Both the position numbers and the translations under genes were made by a program. A DNA stretch of 64,000 bases from Theocolax elegans. Its lineage: Eukaryota > Arthropoda > Insecta > Hymenoptera > Cerocephalidae. The notes beneath the pieces are model-generated. The model ran no database searches. It worked only from the letters and a program-made list of their open reading frames with translations, and was not told the origin of the DNA. The stretch's first letter is position 1. Each line of letters starts with the position of its first letter. Below, one piece after another: positions 38,694 through 52,290 of the stretch. The stretch spans positions 86,121,580 to 86,185,579 of the forward strand of contig CM047425.1 in assembly GCA_026168455.1 (NCBI GenBank). The letters are read 5' to 3'.

Positions 38694-39860
38694 CTTGGAA
38701 GAAAGTGGTAATTTCTGCTAACACACGTAACACATATATAAGTAACATACCCGCCTGTCACCATGCGCACAATGTATATAGGAACCATTACATCTTAAAT
38801 CAGCGTATGAAAATTTGTAAATAATCGATTTTCTTGGGAAATGACACTTTTTTTTTATTAAAATGTGTAAAAGAGTTTTAAACCCTCAACGTAGATATGG
38901 AATAAGTTTGACAATAACAAAAAAACATTTTGTATTTTTATAAAAGTAATATACTTTTATTTTACTGGTCTTAATTCATTAAAAAATTACATTTTTTGAT
39001 TTTTACGATTGTTCAGCATGCTGCACACATCAATGAGATAAAGCACAGATATTGTTAGTTATATATGTATTTTGCATGCACCAAATAGCATGCAAATTTT
39101 CATATCTCATAATTTTTATATTGCACTCACCGCAAGATATTTCATAGTGAATAGGTAAGGGTAGTGATAAAACAAAATTTTCTATTCTTACTCTAACGTA
39201 TTCTACTCGGATAGAACAGAATTCAAATATAATTCAATAAAAAAACTTCATTTGTGAAATTATTGCAAAAAGTTAAATTATTATTTGAGTAGTTTTATTG
39301 ATATTCCTTTTTATATTTTAGGTATAAGAAGGTGTTATTTAAGATACCAATAATTTAAAAATTTTCGAATATCATTTTAAGTAGTGTATGTTTTATCTAT
39401 TCCTACTTAGATTAACACATTAATTATTTAAAGTCATAATTTTATGACGTAATGAATACTAATTAATAATTACATATCAACAATTTAATACTGGTTTCAT
39501 TGAAGACAATTCATTCATTAGAACTCCGCATATAATATTTAATTTGTAGTGTTACTCTCATTACACTTTTTATCAATAAAATAACTAGGTTATACTTTTT
39601 ATACTTAATATTTCTTAATACTTTCTAGTCACATATTTTGTTGAGTATATCCATTTAATTAAGCAGAATGTTAAGGTATACAAAATTATGTAAATTGGAA
39701 AGAATAAATGAATGAAGATACTTAACGCAATTGTTATACAAGCGGAATCTTCTAAAATTCGCAAAAGTCATCCCTTTCAAGGTGATATAAAGCCACCAGA
39801 AAGAAAAATCGAGAAAAGTCAGCAACTGTGAAGATAAAGAGGTATAAAATGCATAAGAAG
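38694..39860. other. AT-rich sequence, nothing recognised
   Basis: No feature supported. Confidence 0.6.
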
Positions 39861-39864
39861 AAAG

Positions 39865-40440
39865 GGGGGAGAGAGAGAGAGAGAGAGAGAGAGATAAAGA
39901 TATATAGATCGGTTGGCCCGCGAGACTTCTCATTCGCGGAGCGCGGACGCGCGCGCGCGGTGCTGAGGGCAAATGTGACCTAATACGGGGGCAGTCACCT
40001 CTGGGGCGATCGCCGCTCACGTTGTACCAGCGCACACACGCGGGCGCGCGCTATACTTTGCTAGTATCTGGTAAGCTCTCTCGCTCGGGTCTCAATGCGT
40101 ATCTATTCTATCTGTCTTTCTCTCCTTGACTAGCGCTATATAACACGTATTGTGCGTGCGTCCGTCTGCTCGGACGCGTATTACGACCGAGGGGTTTCTA
40201 TTTGTATCTCTCGTTACTTCCGAGGCACTCTTCGCTCACGCGCGCGCGCGCCCGCGCCGTATATTCGCGCCGAGTGTTCATTGATCCCGAGGTTCCCGGG
40301 GTGGGAGAGACGACCGAGCTGTTTGTTGGCTACGGCGCCCATACACCGACCTTTTTCGGAGCAATCCTTTCCTTCATTTCACCCGATTATAAGCCATATT
40401 TTTCTAACTCCACACTTTGAATTAAGACTCTAACCTTGTC
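39865..40440. promoter_or_regulatory. Large CpG-rich island with (GA)n tract
   Basis: (GA)n at 39869-39894 leads into the longest and most CpG-rich island in the window (39915-40360), including repeated GCGCGC runs. A donor-like CTG|GTAAGC at 40070-40071 could end a + strand non-coding first exon. Candidate promoter. No start codon with a convincing frame is seen. Confidence 0.45.
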
Positions 40441-41638
40441 GTACGGTGTGCTTCAATTTATTTCATTTATTACGGCTACGACTCATGGCTCGCTCAATTA
40501 TAACTTACTTATATATGATCATGATCGTCTACTTGCTCGATTTTCGGCTAACGATTTCTATACTACCTCTAACTTCATTTCTCCATTTGTTTTATTCATA
40601 TTTATATTGTATATTTCACTAATTGATGAAATTTATAATAAAGCGTAGCGCTTTTAGTATAATTTAATAAACAGCATTAACAATTTACTTTTGCAAAATC
40701 AGCTACGAATATTATTATTTAGTATTATGTGGCTCTTATATATTTATATTTGATTATAATGCGACCATGTTTGTATAGTGTTAATGTATAAACTTCATTG
40801 AAACACTTGACATTTTTGGTTTCATTTTTTAACGCCAGGTATCTAAAACAAACTGAAAAATTAATTATTATTTCGTTTTTTATTTGAATTCAAACAGTCT
40901 TATCACTGAAGAAAATTATAATTTTCAAAGCTCATTATATACTTATAAAAGTTATAATAATGGATCGATTGAAAGTTGGTAATCTTAAAATAATATAAAT
41001 TACTCATAAGAACAATGCATTGGCCTTTCTTAGTCTACGGATGCTTCTCTCCTTTATAAATGTTAATTTGAAAAATAATAAATTAAGTATGAATTCTACG
41101 GATCGATATATCTCAATGCATTCGTTCGATTTATAGAGATTTGGATAATTTTTTATAAATAAATTTTAATGTTTACTTATTCACTGTTGCATTTGATTAA
41201 CAAAAAGTTCAAACGAGTTCAAAATGTTTTATTTTATCTCACTGGAATTGATTTATTAAAAACCAGTGTAATTAAATTTGCAGGGCAACGCTCGGTGAAA
41301 ATAATACATGAATTAATAATACTCTCGGGTTATTACTTGAATTCTCGATATTCGTTTGCAAAGCTCTTTTTTGTCACACGAATATCAATATTTCGTATAA
41401 TCCAAAGCAAATAAAAAAAAGGATTATGAACCGTGCAATTCGTGAGGTAAAAGTATTTTTAAGAATTTATTTTAACTTTCACCCCGACTCGTGTGTACCA
41501 ACGAAATGAAAAGGTTCTATCTTGTAAGTCACGCGTGTGCAAAAAAAGACGAGGCAATGTGATGATTTCAAAAGTGACAATGTTCTCAACGCATTATCGC
41601 AATCTTGCACTATTTGTCAGGTGAACCGCTCTGGTTGA
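40441..41638. other. AT-rich sequence, nothing recognised
   Basis: Two 70-80-codon frames (40436-40648 and 41169-41414) have AT-driven composition and no motif. Confidence 0.55.
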
Positions 41639-41800
41639 TTGTTAGAAGAGCCCGCCGATGTAATTGACATTTTACGAGCCGCTCTACTCGTGAGATATAC
41701 ATCTAGGACATGCAAATTCGCGCGCACTAAGAGAGAGAGAGGGGGGGGGGGAGGCGCAAAATCCCCGTGGGACAGTGCACGCGGGTTTTATATCTACAAG
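41639..41800. promoter_or_regulatory. Small CpG-containing island with GA/poly-G tract
   Basis: A (GA)n run at 41730-41740 ends in 11 consecutive G residues (41741-41751), flanked by GC-richer sequence. Same GA-plus-CpG pairing as elsewhere in the window. Confidence 0.35.
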
Positions 41801-42895
41801 GCGAGTGAACTCTATAACTACTGTTATGATTCGCAAGCTATTGTTTCTCTCTGGCATATTTTCGTGCTGTAAATGTTGATCGTCGTGTGATGAAAAAAAA
41901 ATAATTCTTATCGGAATATTTAAATTTTGAGAAGTCTTAATTTTATTTTATTTCTAACTACATTAAGTTGGATCCATATATACCAACTGCAGATTCCTAT
42001 TTTAGCCTGGATAATCAACCTTTAATAACTTTTTCCGATAAAGTAGTTAATTAATGGCTTTACCTTAAAATATCTTGAGTTAGGTGCTTTTCCCCATTCT
42101 ATTTATTATTCTTTGGTTCATTCTTTTACTCTTTTAAAAATCGGATAGAATATAATGTTTTATAATAAATTAGGAAAATCATACGTTATTATTATATTTA
42201 TAAATTGTAATTTGGAATCAATCAAGCAGAAAAATAAATAATTAGTTTCTAATGAATACTTTAATACTTTAATGGAGAAAAATCATATATTTAATGCACC
42301 TGCAGTAATTTTGTGAATACCTTATGCGTGATTAATATTTTGATATCCTAAAACATATTATTTTCAGTGGAAATTTTGTTAAAATATAAAATGCACTTTG
42401 CATACATTTTTAAATATATTTAATATTTTATGTCACATTTTAAAATTATGTTTAAGTTTCAATTTAAACTGAATTCATGAGATCAAAAAAAAATGTATAA
42501 CAAAGCAGTATATTTAAAAAAAAACATTAGTGTTAGTGAGTGCACCCGCATCAGTAAAGTTGTAAGAAATTCAAGTACGAGTCATGAAATATGAAGGAAG
42601 TTGTATAGACTGGACGACAGAATATGAAACGAAATGTAAATGGGAAAGATATAATGGGCATAGTATTACATCGATTATCGGAAGATATAAACTGATCAAT
42701 TTATTGAGTCAGTCGATTATTGATATAAAAAGGCAAACTCGTTGAAAAGCAAACAATCCAGTTAAAAGCAAAGTTCGAATTATGATTCACGAGTAAAATT
42801 ACTACGTTAACTTTCATCCCAATGAAAATCATTGAATTACGTGGATATAAACTGCAATTTGAGCCATCCTGGAATGAGAAACGTTAATAAACCCA
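41801..42895. other. AT-rich sequence, nothing recognised
   Basis: No feature supported. Confidence 0.6.
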
Positions 42896-43440
42896 TTATT
42901 GTTAGTTAGTCTTGGCGGTAATAAGATCGCGAAATGAGTACGCGTTCGCGAAGGCTGTCATCATTCTTCCTCCTTCGTTTTTCTCCCATTTGACCGATGA
43001 ATAAACACGAGCGGCATACCTAGTCATTAAAAACGATTGTACATCACGGGCGTCGAAATAATGATAGCGAATCGGTATCTCGGATGTACCTACTTGTCTT
43101 TCAACTCATATTCTATAGACTGTCGTTATAGAACACATCAATACATGCGTGTATGCGATTCTATGTAGTATATACCTTCGACGTTTCTTCACATTATCTT
43201 TATATCTGCATATAATTCATTTATATAGTCGATACAAGTGGGTGCACGTTCAATACGCGACTCGATTCGCATCAATTTCGATGTGTGATTATCGTGGGCG
43301 ATGAAATGTTAGACACGGTCTATCTGCGCCAGAAGAAAGTGATACACTTCGTAGAAATCGTGACAGTGAGATTTGAATATTATTTAATCGAGAGCTCATC
43401 GTTTGACGACATGCGCGCGATATCTCGGACAAATATTTGT
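42896..43440. other. Mildly GC-richer sequence, no gene recognised
   Basis: Scattered CpGs, no strong island, no supported exon. Confidence 0.45.
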
Positions 43441-43499
43441 AAATAGATTGATTCTTCATATTAAAATTAAATTGGACGAACCTAAACCTCGAAAAAAAT

Positions 43500-43900
43500 G
43501 TAATGATACGCCGCGCAATGAAGTGGAATGTACGGTAATAAAAGTATAAAAAAATTCACCCTACGAAAATCCAAATTAAGATCGGGAGCGAAGTAAAATG
43601 GAATTTATGCAAAGTTCCAAGATGCGATTTGCAGGAACAGGAAAAAAGGTCAACTAAATAAAAAGAAATCCCCTCGGAAGGCGGCGTGAAACGAAAAAAC
43701 TCGAATAGAATCAAAGTCGGGGAGTCGAGATGAAGAGAGATAGAGAGTAGTGGTGGTGTATACGTATATAGAAGAGAGCATGGAGCGCACGAGACTACAA
43801 AGGGCATCGCACGCGATACACGCACTCAACGTGCCAGTGAACCTACGCTGCGCTTCGCTCGAGATATAGGCGAGGACGTCGAGTGAGAGTCTATCAACTC
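43500..43900. promoter_or_regulatory. CpG-containing segment
   Basis: GC-richer stretch with GAGAGA-type motifs at 43735-43750 and CpGs at 43800-43900. Three - strand frames of 65-110 codons overlap here. They are Ser/Leu/Tyr-rich with no motif and no consistent splice sites, so I do not call a gene. Confidence 0.25.
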
Positions 43901-43984
43901 CGGAGTCGAGATGGGACTTGGGGAATAAAACCATAAAACCATATAAATAAAGAAGAGAGAACTCGATGATGTGTAAATGCATCC

Positions 43985-45235
43985 TACCTCGAGATTGATT
44001 GATTCTGTTTTTATAAGATGCATAGAAGCATCTTTATGATCCCGACTTAACCTTTAAATAGACAGTGAAAACATTGCAAATGCGATTGCTTGCTGCTGGC
44101 GTTGCTCCGACTCCTTTCTCGATCTTTGTCACACGATCGATATTGAATAGTCTATCATTTTAGTTATCCGCGTGTATCCATATGTATAAATATACGCAAT
44201 TTAACTAATTATTTGACATGCCATTACGTTAATTTTATACCATAATAAGAAACGATTACTATATCTGTAGAGTGCGTATAGTAAAGTATATCCCCTTTTT
44301 TTATTTTAACAAATTTAGTTATTTTTATCAAAGTTGTACACCATTGACTTGTTATACGTGACCTACTTACAATCATAATTAAGTTTATAAACAGAATCTC
44401 TTGCTCTTGATAGTCACTATTCATATAATTATTATGTAAAATGTCTCTATATATTCATATTGTTTGATCAATCTTTGATACCACGATGAATTATGCAACG
44501 ACGTATAAGTCTCGTTTAAATGCCTTATTATGAAATTTAATCATTACTAAGAAATTTTCACTTAAACCAAAATTTAAACGCTTAGTAATTTAGACGCTTG
44601 GTAATTTTAATAAAAGTAAAAATAACAAATTAATAGGAATAAAAAGAATATTTTTTATATTACAGAAACAATAATATTATGATAAGAAAATATGTAATTA
44701 TAAACAAATATATTATATTGTCAAGGAAAATTAGTGAATTTTGTAGTATTTTTAATGAATATTTTGACGTATTTAATTTCAATTGTCCGCGAGAAAAGCT
44801 TTAAATTTTTAAATATAAATAAGGTAAATATATTTTTAAGAATATTTTAAATTTTTACCCGTGATAATTGGTAAATGTAGTAGTCAATCATATTGACACG
44901 TATTCAACATTATTTATTGGTAGGTCACATTTTATTACTATTCAATCTTGTTGTATTTCACAACTCATAATTTACTGGTTCATATACAATAAAACTTGTT
45001 ATGTCAACTTACCTATGCAGTATTAGTCGAATAGTTAATCTCGTATATGTTATATTATTTTTCATGTGGATTGCGCAACAAAAAGTTATAAATTTCGCAA
45101 CATTCGGTTACAAAAAAAAGAATTACAATTTCGACGAGTGAAAACGTTGTGTAATTTTATTATTACATTTTGGCCAGCTATACATATTTTGTAACAATTG
45201 AGTTTGAAGTAGTTCCATGAAATAGGTACGTGGGC
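43985..45235. other. AT-rich sequence, nothing recognised
   Basis: A short imperfect tandem (about 17 bp, ACGCTTAGTAATTT-like) occurs at 44577-44612. A strong donor-like AG|GTAAGTTG on the - strand near 45010 has no supported exon. Confidence 0.5.
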
Positions 45236-45289
45236 CATATCGATCGAAAAGATGCAATCCTTCGAAAATTGAAGTATAAAAAAGGGAAA

Positions 45290-45688
45290 AGAGAAAAGAT
45301 GGGAGGGAGGGGTTAATTTAGCGAAGCGGATAGTGCCCTAGTTCGTAGATCGAAAGGTGAAAAGCGGGTGGGAAAGCTGGAGAGCCGGGAGTCGGCAAGC
45401 GATCGAAGCTCGCGAGCGAGTAGAAAACTAGTGCGAAACTCGGCCTCGAGAGGTAAACTCCCTCGCAAGCGAGAAAAGGAGAGAGTAGTCCGCGCGGGCG
45501 CGAGCGAGCAAGCGAATGCTCACAAAGACACGCGTACCTATATATGCACCAGCACAGGGCAATGACCGCCGCGCGCGGATTCCGAGCGGCAGGGGAACGC
45601 GAACCCGAACATTCTGCATTTGCGCGGTCGTTGATACGACGTTGCGTTAAAGTTTCATCGCCTCTATTGGGCCCCGCACGTGACGTTC

Positions 45689-45690
<2 letters not shown>
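45290..45690 (+). promoter_or_regulatory. CpG-rich island with possible 5' UTR exon
   Basis: A CpG-rich, purine-rich segment. Positions about 45330-45452 resemble an insect 5' UTR exon (AGTGCGAAAC near 45430) ending at a good donor GAG|GTAAAC (GT at 45453-45454). The 65-codon frame across it (45368-45565) is Arg/Ser-rich and compositional. CACGTG lies at 45677-45682, next to the (CT)n tract. Candidate promoter with a non-coding first exon; unproven. Confidence 0.35.

Positions 45691-45752
<62 letters not shown>
45688..45752. repeat. (CT)n microsatellite
   Basis: About 65 bp of CT with a few TTT interruptions, abutting the CpG island to its left. Confidence 0.95.
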
Positions 45753-46485
45753 GCGGAGTCATAAACTTACTATTTATCTCTTTGACGCTAGGCTCGATTA
45801 CTCCTCCTCCTACTCTCGTTATCGGGAGTATTGTCAGATTAATGTCCCCGGGAAAAAATTGAAGCGCATTCGTGATTCTATGCTATAAATAAAAAGACGA
45901 ATAACCCACGTCATATTTTCCGAGATTCAGAACAAGTAAAAAAAACTCTTTGAAACGACTGCAAGTACTTTTAATTTCTTTATTAGGTAGGTTAAACTGT
46001 AGATTATAAAGTTGGGTATATCAATTATGTAATTGGTTCAGTAATTACGATAAGTCAGCGAAAGTTCGAATTACTTTCGTGTATCAAATATACTGTAAAC
46101 ATTATCTCATTATTTTGATTCTATTAAAATATCATTCATTAATTTGATTCGTATATCAAACGTATATGAATCGTATACCTTTTTGCTACAAACGTAACTT
46201 TTCATTTCATTATATAAACAATAGAAGCTAAACTTGTAATAAATAAGAAGCGCAAGTTTCCAAATATGATGTATTATTGCATTTTGTATCCAATCTCAGA
46301 TGTCGGAAACCCTATATTATTAGATTTATCGTAAAAATCAAATTAATCGACAGACTTAGAAACGCAAATAAAGCCGAATCGAATAACGAAGAAAATACCA
46401 AACAAAGATTACCTTTTAGCGCAAGTAATCTTCCACTATAGAAATAGCCCAATCAAATTAATCGTAGATAAGAGCGAACGCGAGA
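45753..46485. other. AT-rich sequence, nothing recognised
   Basis: No feature supported. Confidence 0.55.
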
Positions 46486-46700
46486 TATCAGAAGCCGAAA
46501 AAAAATTCACCTGCGCGCGAAACGAGGTTTTTCCGCGGGCGCTCGAGCTCGATGAACTCTCGAGGAAAATGTATAGCGCGTTATAGAGAGGCAAAACCGT
46601 TAGCAGCTGCCAAGAGACAAACAGCGGAGTAATAGCAGCGCTGGCTCTCTTTCTAGGGTCTCGAACTTTGCACGCTATATAGGGGCAATGACTTTCCTTC
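46486..46700. promoter_or_regulatory. CpG-rich island with proneural-type E-box
   Basis: CpG-rich 46510-46580. GCAGCTGC at 46603-46610 matches the proneural bHLH E-box. CTATATAGG near 46675 is TATA-like and precedes an ATG at 46688, whose 60-codon hydrophobic frame has no recognised motif. Candidate regulatory element. Confidence 0.35.
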
Positions 46701-47730
46701 CGTTCGCGAAATCCACAGTATTGTGGCTTTGCATTTTCGCTTTAACGCTCTTTTATACATGGTTTTTAATGTTGCTAGTTTGCATCATCATTTGTCCCTT
46801 ATTTTACACTTTCCCTGTATTCCATACACGACAAATGGGAACGTCAACTTTTCTTATACAAGATAGTTAGATTTTGAATCTTTTAATCACATTAATAAAA
46901 GTGTAAATACATTTGTTTATGTAAAATTATATAAACAGCTTCCTTTCATTGTTTAGCTTTATTAACGATAAACGCATGGTTCATATTTTTAAATGACCAT
47001 ATGTATATACGTAAATAATGTTTAAAAAAACAGTGTAATACAATTAGAATATTTATAATTTAAATAAGTTTAAATATATCCCTGTAATAGAAATAAAAAA
47101 GATATTTTTTAGACATAATTTAGCCATTTTATAAATGTTGGCTAGGTAAAACCTATAGAAAATATAATTATTTGTCTCCTTAAAAAATTAAGAATAGTCA
47201 AATTTCTATCAGGGATTGTATTTAAAAATACAAATGCGTTTTCCTTTTAAATTCATTATTTTTTGTTTTTTTTCTAGACAAACATTGATATTTTTTTTAT
47301 TTTACTAAAAAGAATAGGTCTACCGTTTAGTACAGATACAAAATCGAATACATAATATAAATACAATCTTTAAAATTCAATAAATTTATGATTGATTTAC
47401 GATCTCGAGTCTTTTAAACGTTTTATATATTAATTTCTGCTCGAATTTATTCAATTATAAATGCAATATTTTATATTTTAATAAGTCATAAAGAAGTAAA
47501 TTATTAAAAAAAATTGTAATAATATTTACGTGTAATGTACTTGAATGTACAAAATGAAGAAGTTAAATTAACCTCGGAATTAACCACCGCTTATTCATCA
47601 GCAAGCAAACATTTAAGAAATCAAACATAAAACAAACATCATTGTAAGTCAATAGATTTTACGAAATATTGCGCAAATTCTGTTTTCCAAACTTTATCAT
47701 CGAGCATCGATCGATAATAAAAACCAACAA
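46701..47730. other. AT-rich sequence, nothing recognised
   Basis: No feature supported beyond the short hydrophobic frame mentioned at 46688-46870. Confidence 0.5.
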
Positions 47731-47733
47731 AGT

Positions 47734-48296
47734 TTGACCTCGCGATTAAAAGAAAGGAAAGAAAAAAAAAGAAAAAAAAGAAAGATCGAGGCTTCGCGTT
47801 TTCAAACTCAAAATTTCCAGTTGGTCATTATAAAATTCTGGGTCAAACTACGCAATCGCGCAAACACCCGCCACTCAATTAAGAAAGAGAGGAAGACGAG
47901 ACCATGGAAGAGAGAAAAAACAAAAAGAAAAAATGGCGCAACGCGTCGCGCGTCAAGTTTTCAAACCGCGCCGGATTTTCCTCAGCGCAGACGCGTGTAC
48001 GCGTTCGAGCCGTGAGTTCAACGAACTCCCGCCGCCGGCGGACGAAATTTCATAAGCCGTCACGCTCCGAGTCATTAAGGTCGTTACGTCAAGAGGCGGC
48101 TGTCGAAAGATTTTTGGGCCGGCGCGCTCGTTTCTGTCACGAAATCGACGATTTCAACCGCCCATTCGGGATTCTTCGTACGAAATGTCGTTCGCTGCAT
48201 CTCGGCTACGATGCACTTTTCCTACAACCTGAGAATCCCTCGTATTCTCCTTTTTCTCTCTTCTTTTACAATGTATACGGTTCGTGTCAGATGTGA
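47734..48296. promoter_or_regulatory. Poly-purine tract and CpG-rich island
   Basis: An A/G-rich tract (47750-47790, 47880-47935) leads into a CpG-rich segment (47935-48200). A 130-codon + strand frame (47904-48296) starts in good Kozak context (ACCATGG) but reads Lys/Arg-rich, without motif. A donor-like GAGCC|GTGAGT at about 48011 could truncate it to a first exon. The compositional explanation is simpler. Candidate regulatory island with unproven exon. Confidence 0.3.
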
Positions 48297-49100
48297 AAGT
48301 AAATGCCATTCACTTTTTCCATCGATTCGATATGAGTGTAACTATACGAATATATGCCATTGATCAGTCAAATATGAACAACTAAATTTAAAGTTTAAAA
48401 TAACATTATGCAATTGCATTCCCTTTGGTCGAAAAGCTAATAAGTTATATCGCAACGTTAAATAATTATAGATTTAAAATATTTATAAATATTGAGAGAG
48501 AGGCAAATAATTCTCGGGGTACTTTTACATAATAATACATTCAAAACAATATTACATACTATTTTAAAAAATAATAATCTTATAACTTATAATTGTTATA
48601 TATTAATTTAAATTATATCGAAACTTCTGATTAATTATTGTTAAGGTAGTAACCTATGATTGCAGGACATATTTTCTTAAAGCAATTAAAAATGAAATTC
48701 ATGCTTGTATAAATATATATTTATTCTCTTACTGAAATTGCAATGTTGAAAAAAAATTAAACGTTAACCTTGCCACACACTAAGTAGTCTACATTATTCA
48801 AGAAAGCGGAAGTTCACATTTACGAGATAACAACGCGTACAAACATGTTTTCAAACTCTTTATAGTAATGTTGTTTGATTCAAAAATATTTTCAACGCGT
48901 ATATAGTATAACTCAAGTAAATATATCTACATAATATATAGTTGAATACCGAGGAAATTTATAAATGATTATACAATTTGATTCGAACGAACTAATCGAG
49001 TATAACGACAATACCAGGCAACGTCGATCGGGTCATCGGCATCGCGAGGGTAAATTTATTTAAAAAATAATAACACTAATGTTTGAGAATTGAAATATCA
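48297..49100. other. AT-rich sequence, nothing recognised
   Basis: No feature supported. Confidence 0.6.
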
Positions 49101-49160
49101 GTGAGAATCAGCTTGGCAATGAAAAGATACCGCACGGGTTGACGGACTCCGGGGGAAGGT

Positions 49161-49505
49161 TTGATTGATCGAATGAAAACGATGCGCGAGCAACGACACA
49201 AGCCCAAAAAGACTACGATTTATCGGCTCTGCCTTCTCTCCCCTTTTAGGATCTCCTACGCACGTTGGGAACCAGAGCCGAGACCTTGCGATCTTGACAC
49301 TGAAGACTCGTTATTGATAGAGATGCCATGTGACGTATACGGAGGTTCTTCAGGAGCCCCGAACCTTGACTCCATAGTTCATGGAAATATACCTATATAT
49401 AGACCATTATCTCCTATATATATCTCTATATATATCTGGAATGAAATTTTCCAGAGAACTGAGTTTCATCAATTAAGAGATTGCAGATTTCTTTGCAATG
49501 TTTAA
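49161..49505 (+). other. Open frame with good acceptor, possible exon remnant
   Basis: A strong acceptor (CTCTCCCCTTTTAG, AG at 49248-49249) opens into a frame that stays open to 49505 and includes DLDTEDSLLIEMPCDVYGGS, a coding-like composition. No good donor follows, and the frame runs into TA-rich DNA. It could be an exon with an atypical donor, a pseudoexon or chance. No family recognised. Confidence 0.2.
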
Positions 49506-50780
49506 ATTATAAGGCTGTTTTGGAAATTTAATATATGTACATTATACATTTTTTTTATTAATGCAATTAACCCTTAACTACCGTGGGTAAAAAATACCCC
49601 AAAACAATTTTGAGTTCGAATGAAGCGTAATAAAAAATTGCAACGTTTATTGATTTCTTTTTATTCTTTTATATGTTTATAACTATTTTATAACTGTTTT
49701 ATATAGTTTTATTTCAATCGAGAAGAAAGTTGCTTAATTCTGCTCACAAACGTCTGGATGGTGAATGCATCATAACGATATATAATATTTTAACGGTGCA
49801 TTTATACTTACAAATATATACCAAAACTACGAAAAATGAGTTTTTCACAAAATTTATAGAGTGAAAATAATCGACCATTATAAATATATAGGCGTAGACA
49901 AATAGATAAAACTGCTTAAAGTGTCTTGTTTGTCACTTGGAAACGCAAATGTAAATTTAAAAAGATAATTAAAATATGTTTATCACAATTTACCAAACAC
50001 CAAATCTATGTAAATAACATAAATATAACTGATCTTCCTGTTAATAATATATTTAAAACATAAATTAACTAATATATGTGCATATTTAAAAAAATACTGA
50101 TAGTATATATAAATATATAAATATCAGGTACATAATTTTCTTATTTATTTATTTTTGTTATTTAACCTTTATGTAATATAAAATATGAGGGTCAAAAAGC
50201 ATGAAACAATATTCAATTGTCGATACAATAACACTGACCTTAACTTTTTCAAGAAAATAATTTTGAATGCTAAGTAGACAAGCATTTAAGGCCTTTAGTA
50301 TCGAAGGACTCAATAATTATATAAGGCTTCAAAAACATCATTTCTCATACATGTATAAGCGTATCATTTACAATTTGTTATACAACAATAAATGATGTGA
50401 CAGTAGAAAAATATTATTGCAACACAATAATGTCCAATAGCATTCACGATTAAAGATTTCGATGGAATTAAAAATTCATGCAATACTTGAAAATTTATGT
50501 AGTTCCATATTTGCAATTTCTTACATTTCCCAAACTTAGTGGCAAAAAATCTGTCGTAATTTCAGTATAATTATAATAAAAAGTGATTTGTGGAAGATTA
50601 TCGCCCGATATTGAATAACATACTTATCAAATTTTACCGAGTAATTTTACTGAGTAATTGAATTGAATCCATATCTTGCTCGAAATGTCTGAGTAAAGCT
50701 AATTTTTACATCATCTAATAATATATATATATATATATGTATATCAGTTATTAAAATATGCGACGAAACAAAACATATTT
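49506..50780. other. AT-rich sequence, nothing recognised
   Basis: No gene seen. A short (TA)n lies at about 50722-50740. Confidence 0.6.
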
Positions 50781-51164
50781 GCCCAACGTGCCTGACCTTC
50801 GCAAAAGATCATGTGCACATTACGTCAGAGTCGTTTGTTTTTTCGTTCATCGAACGATTTTCGTACATAATACATAAAGATTGAGAGAAAAAGTGTCCCC
50901 AAAGTGTAGGTATACGTGTACATGTATATACATAAATGAACATATATCGCGCAGAAGCAACGTTATTTTTCTCCGACAATGTTATCGGGAACCGGCGTGC
51001 GAACGACTGCTCTTGAACCCGGGCGACTGTTATATACGCGAGCATAGAAATCGTCCGATAGCTCGCGGTCTTCGCACCGCAAACGAAGGTTAATTCGATA
51101 GGGACGATCAGCGGCTGACCGTCCACGCTGATTTCCACTCCTCGCTAATGCGTAATCTCTCTTT

Positions 51165-51203
<39 letters not shown>

Positions 51204-51290
51204 GCTGTTGCTCGTTCTCGCGCGTCGGTGGCCTTGCGCGCGGACAGGCTCGCTCGTTTTTTCTTCTATCTCGATTCCATGTGTAAGCGT
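50781..51290. promoter_or_regulatory. CpG-rich island with (CT)n tract
   Basis: CpG-rich sequence at 50960-51110 and 51205-51260 flanks a (CT)n tract at 51160-51199. TGACCTTCG near 50790 is a weak nuclear-receptor half-site. Candidate enhancer or promoter. Frames through the CT tract are low-complexity. Confidence 0.4.
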
Positions 51291-52020
51291 CTATTACTGG
51301 ACCGAGTGTATTTTATCGCGGCAAATCGTTCTAGAACACTATACTTAGCTTCCCTCGCATTTACTTTATTTTTCTTTCCCCACTTCTTTTTTATACTTTG
51401 CGACTTATTTTTACGATGGCTTATCAGATTCGAGTAATGGAAATGCAGTATCGGTAACGCACCGACTCATGGGTCAACTCTTTTTACCGATATAAGACTA
51501 CACTCACGCATACGCATATTTTCCGCACATTTAATATTATAATTAACAATTACAGATTTTTAAAGTTTTGCTAATTACATATCTTTATATGTAAAACGGT
51601 TGATTTAGTGATAAATTCAAATTAATAAAAAATAACGAGTGTAAATAGAAATTCGTGCAAATGACTTCATTATGTATTTTCCTCTAGAAAGATAATAACA
51701 CTTGAATATATATAGTCACAAATATAAGTACGATGGAAAACAAATAAAACGTAAAAATATATACCCTCGTATCGGGAACGATTACAATCAAACCAATATT
51801 TATAATCAACGCAATGCACTCAAACATAGAGTTAACAAAATTACAGTGTAAATGTCAAGAGTAAAAAAAGTAAAAAGAGACCACCTGAAACAACCACTGT
51901 TAAGCTGCTCGAGCCCTTTAATATATTCGTCAATAAAGCGCATGTATGGAGGACCGAAAAGCCGAGTCACATGGTTTTGCGGTGTCAGTATAAAATGTAA
52001 AAATACGTTCGGCGTAAATT
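51291..52020. other. AT-rich sequence, nothing recognised
   Basis: No feature supported. Confidence 0.55.
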
Positions 52021-52290
52021 TAGCAGCTGCCCGATAATTGAAGCCCTTTCCTCCTTGCGGTCAAATGAGTCATGCCCGAACGGGCAATTATTTTTTTTAC
52101 TTTTCCTCGCTCCCCTTTTCTCGCACGCGCGTGCACATTCGGGCTATCGAAAAAAAAGTCACCGTCAGTCTTTCCCTTTTTTTTCGCATTTATCGTTGTA
52201 CTCATCGCAAAACGGTATATCCGCGGACGTTGAACCGCGAGGCGCTAAGATTCACGAGAAACGAGGTCTACAATATTTTTCTTACAAACC
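52021..52290. promoter_or_regulatory. CpG-containing segment with E-box
   Basis: GCAGCTGC at 52023-52030 and CpG-rich patches at 52070-52150 and 52210-52265. Candidate regulatory element. Confidence 0.3.

Noticed and set aside
47904..48296. 130-codon + strand frame with ACCATGG start
   Set aside because: Lys/Arg-rich product of purine and CpG tracts; no motif or supporting stop/poly(A) context. Kept only as part of a regulatory island.
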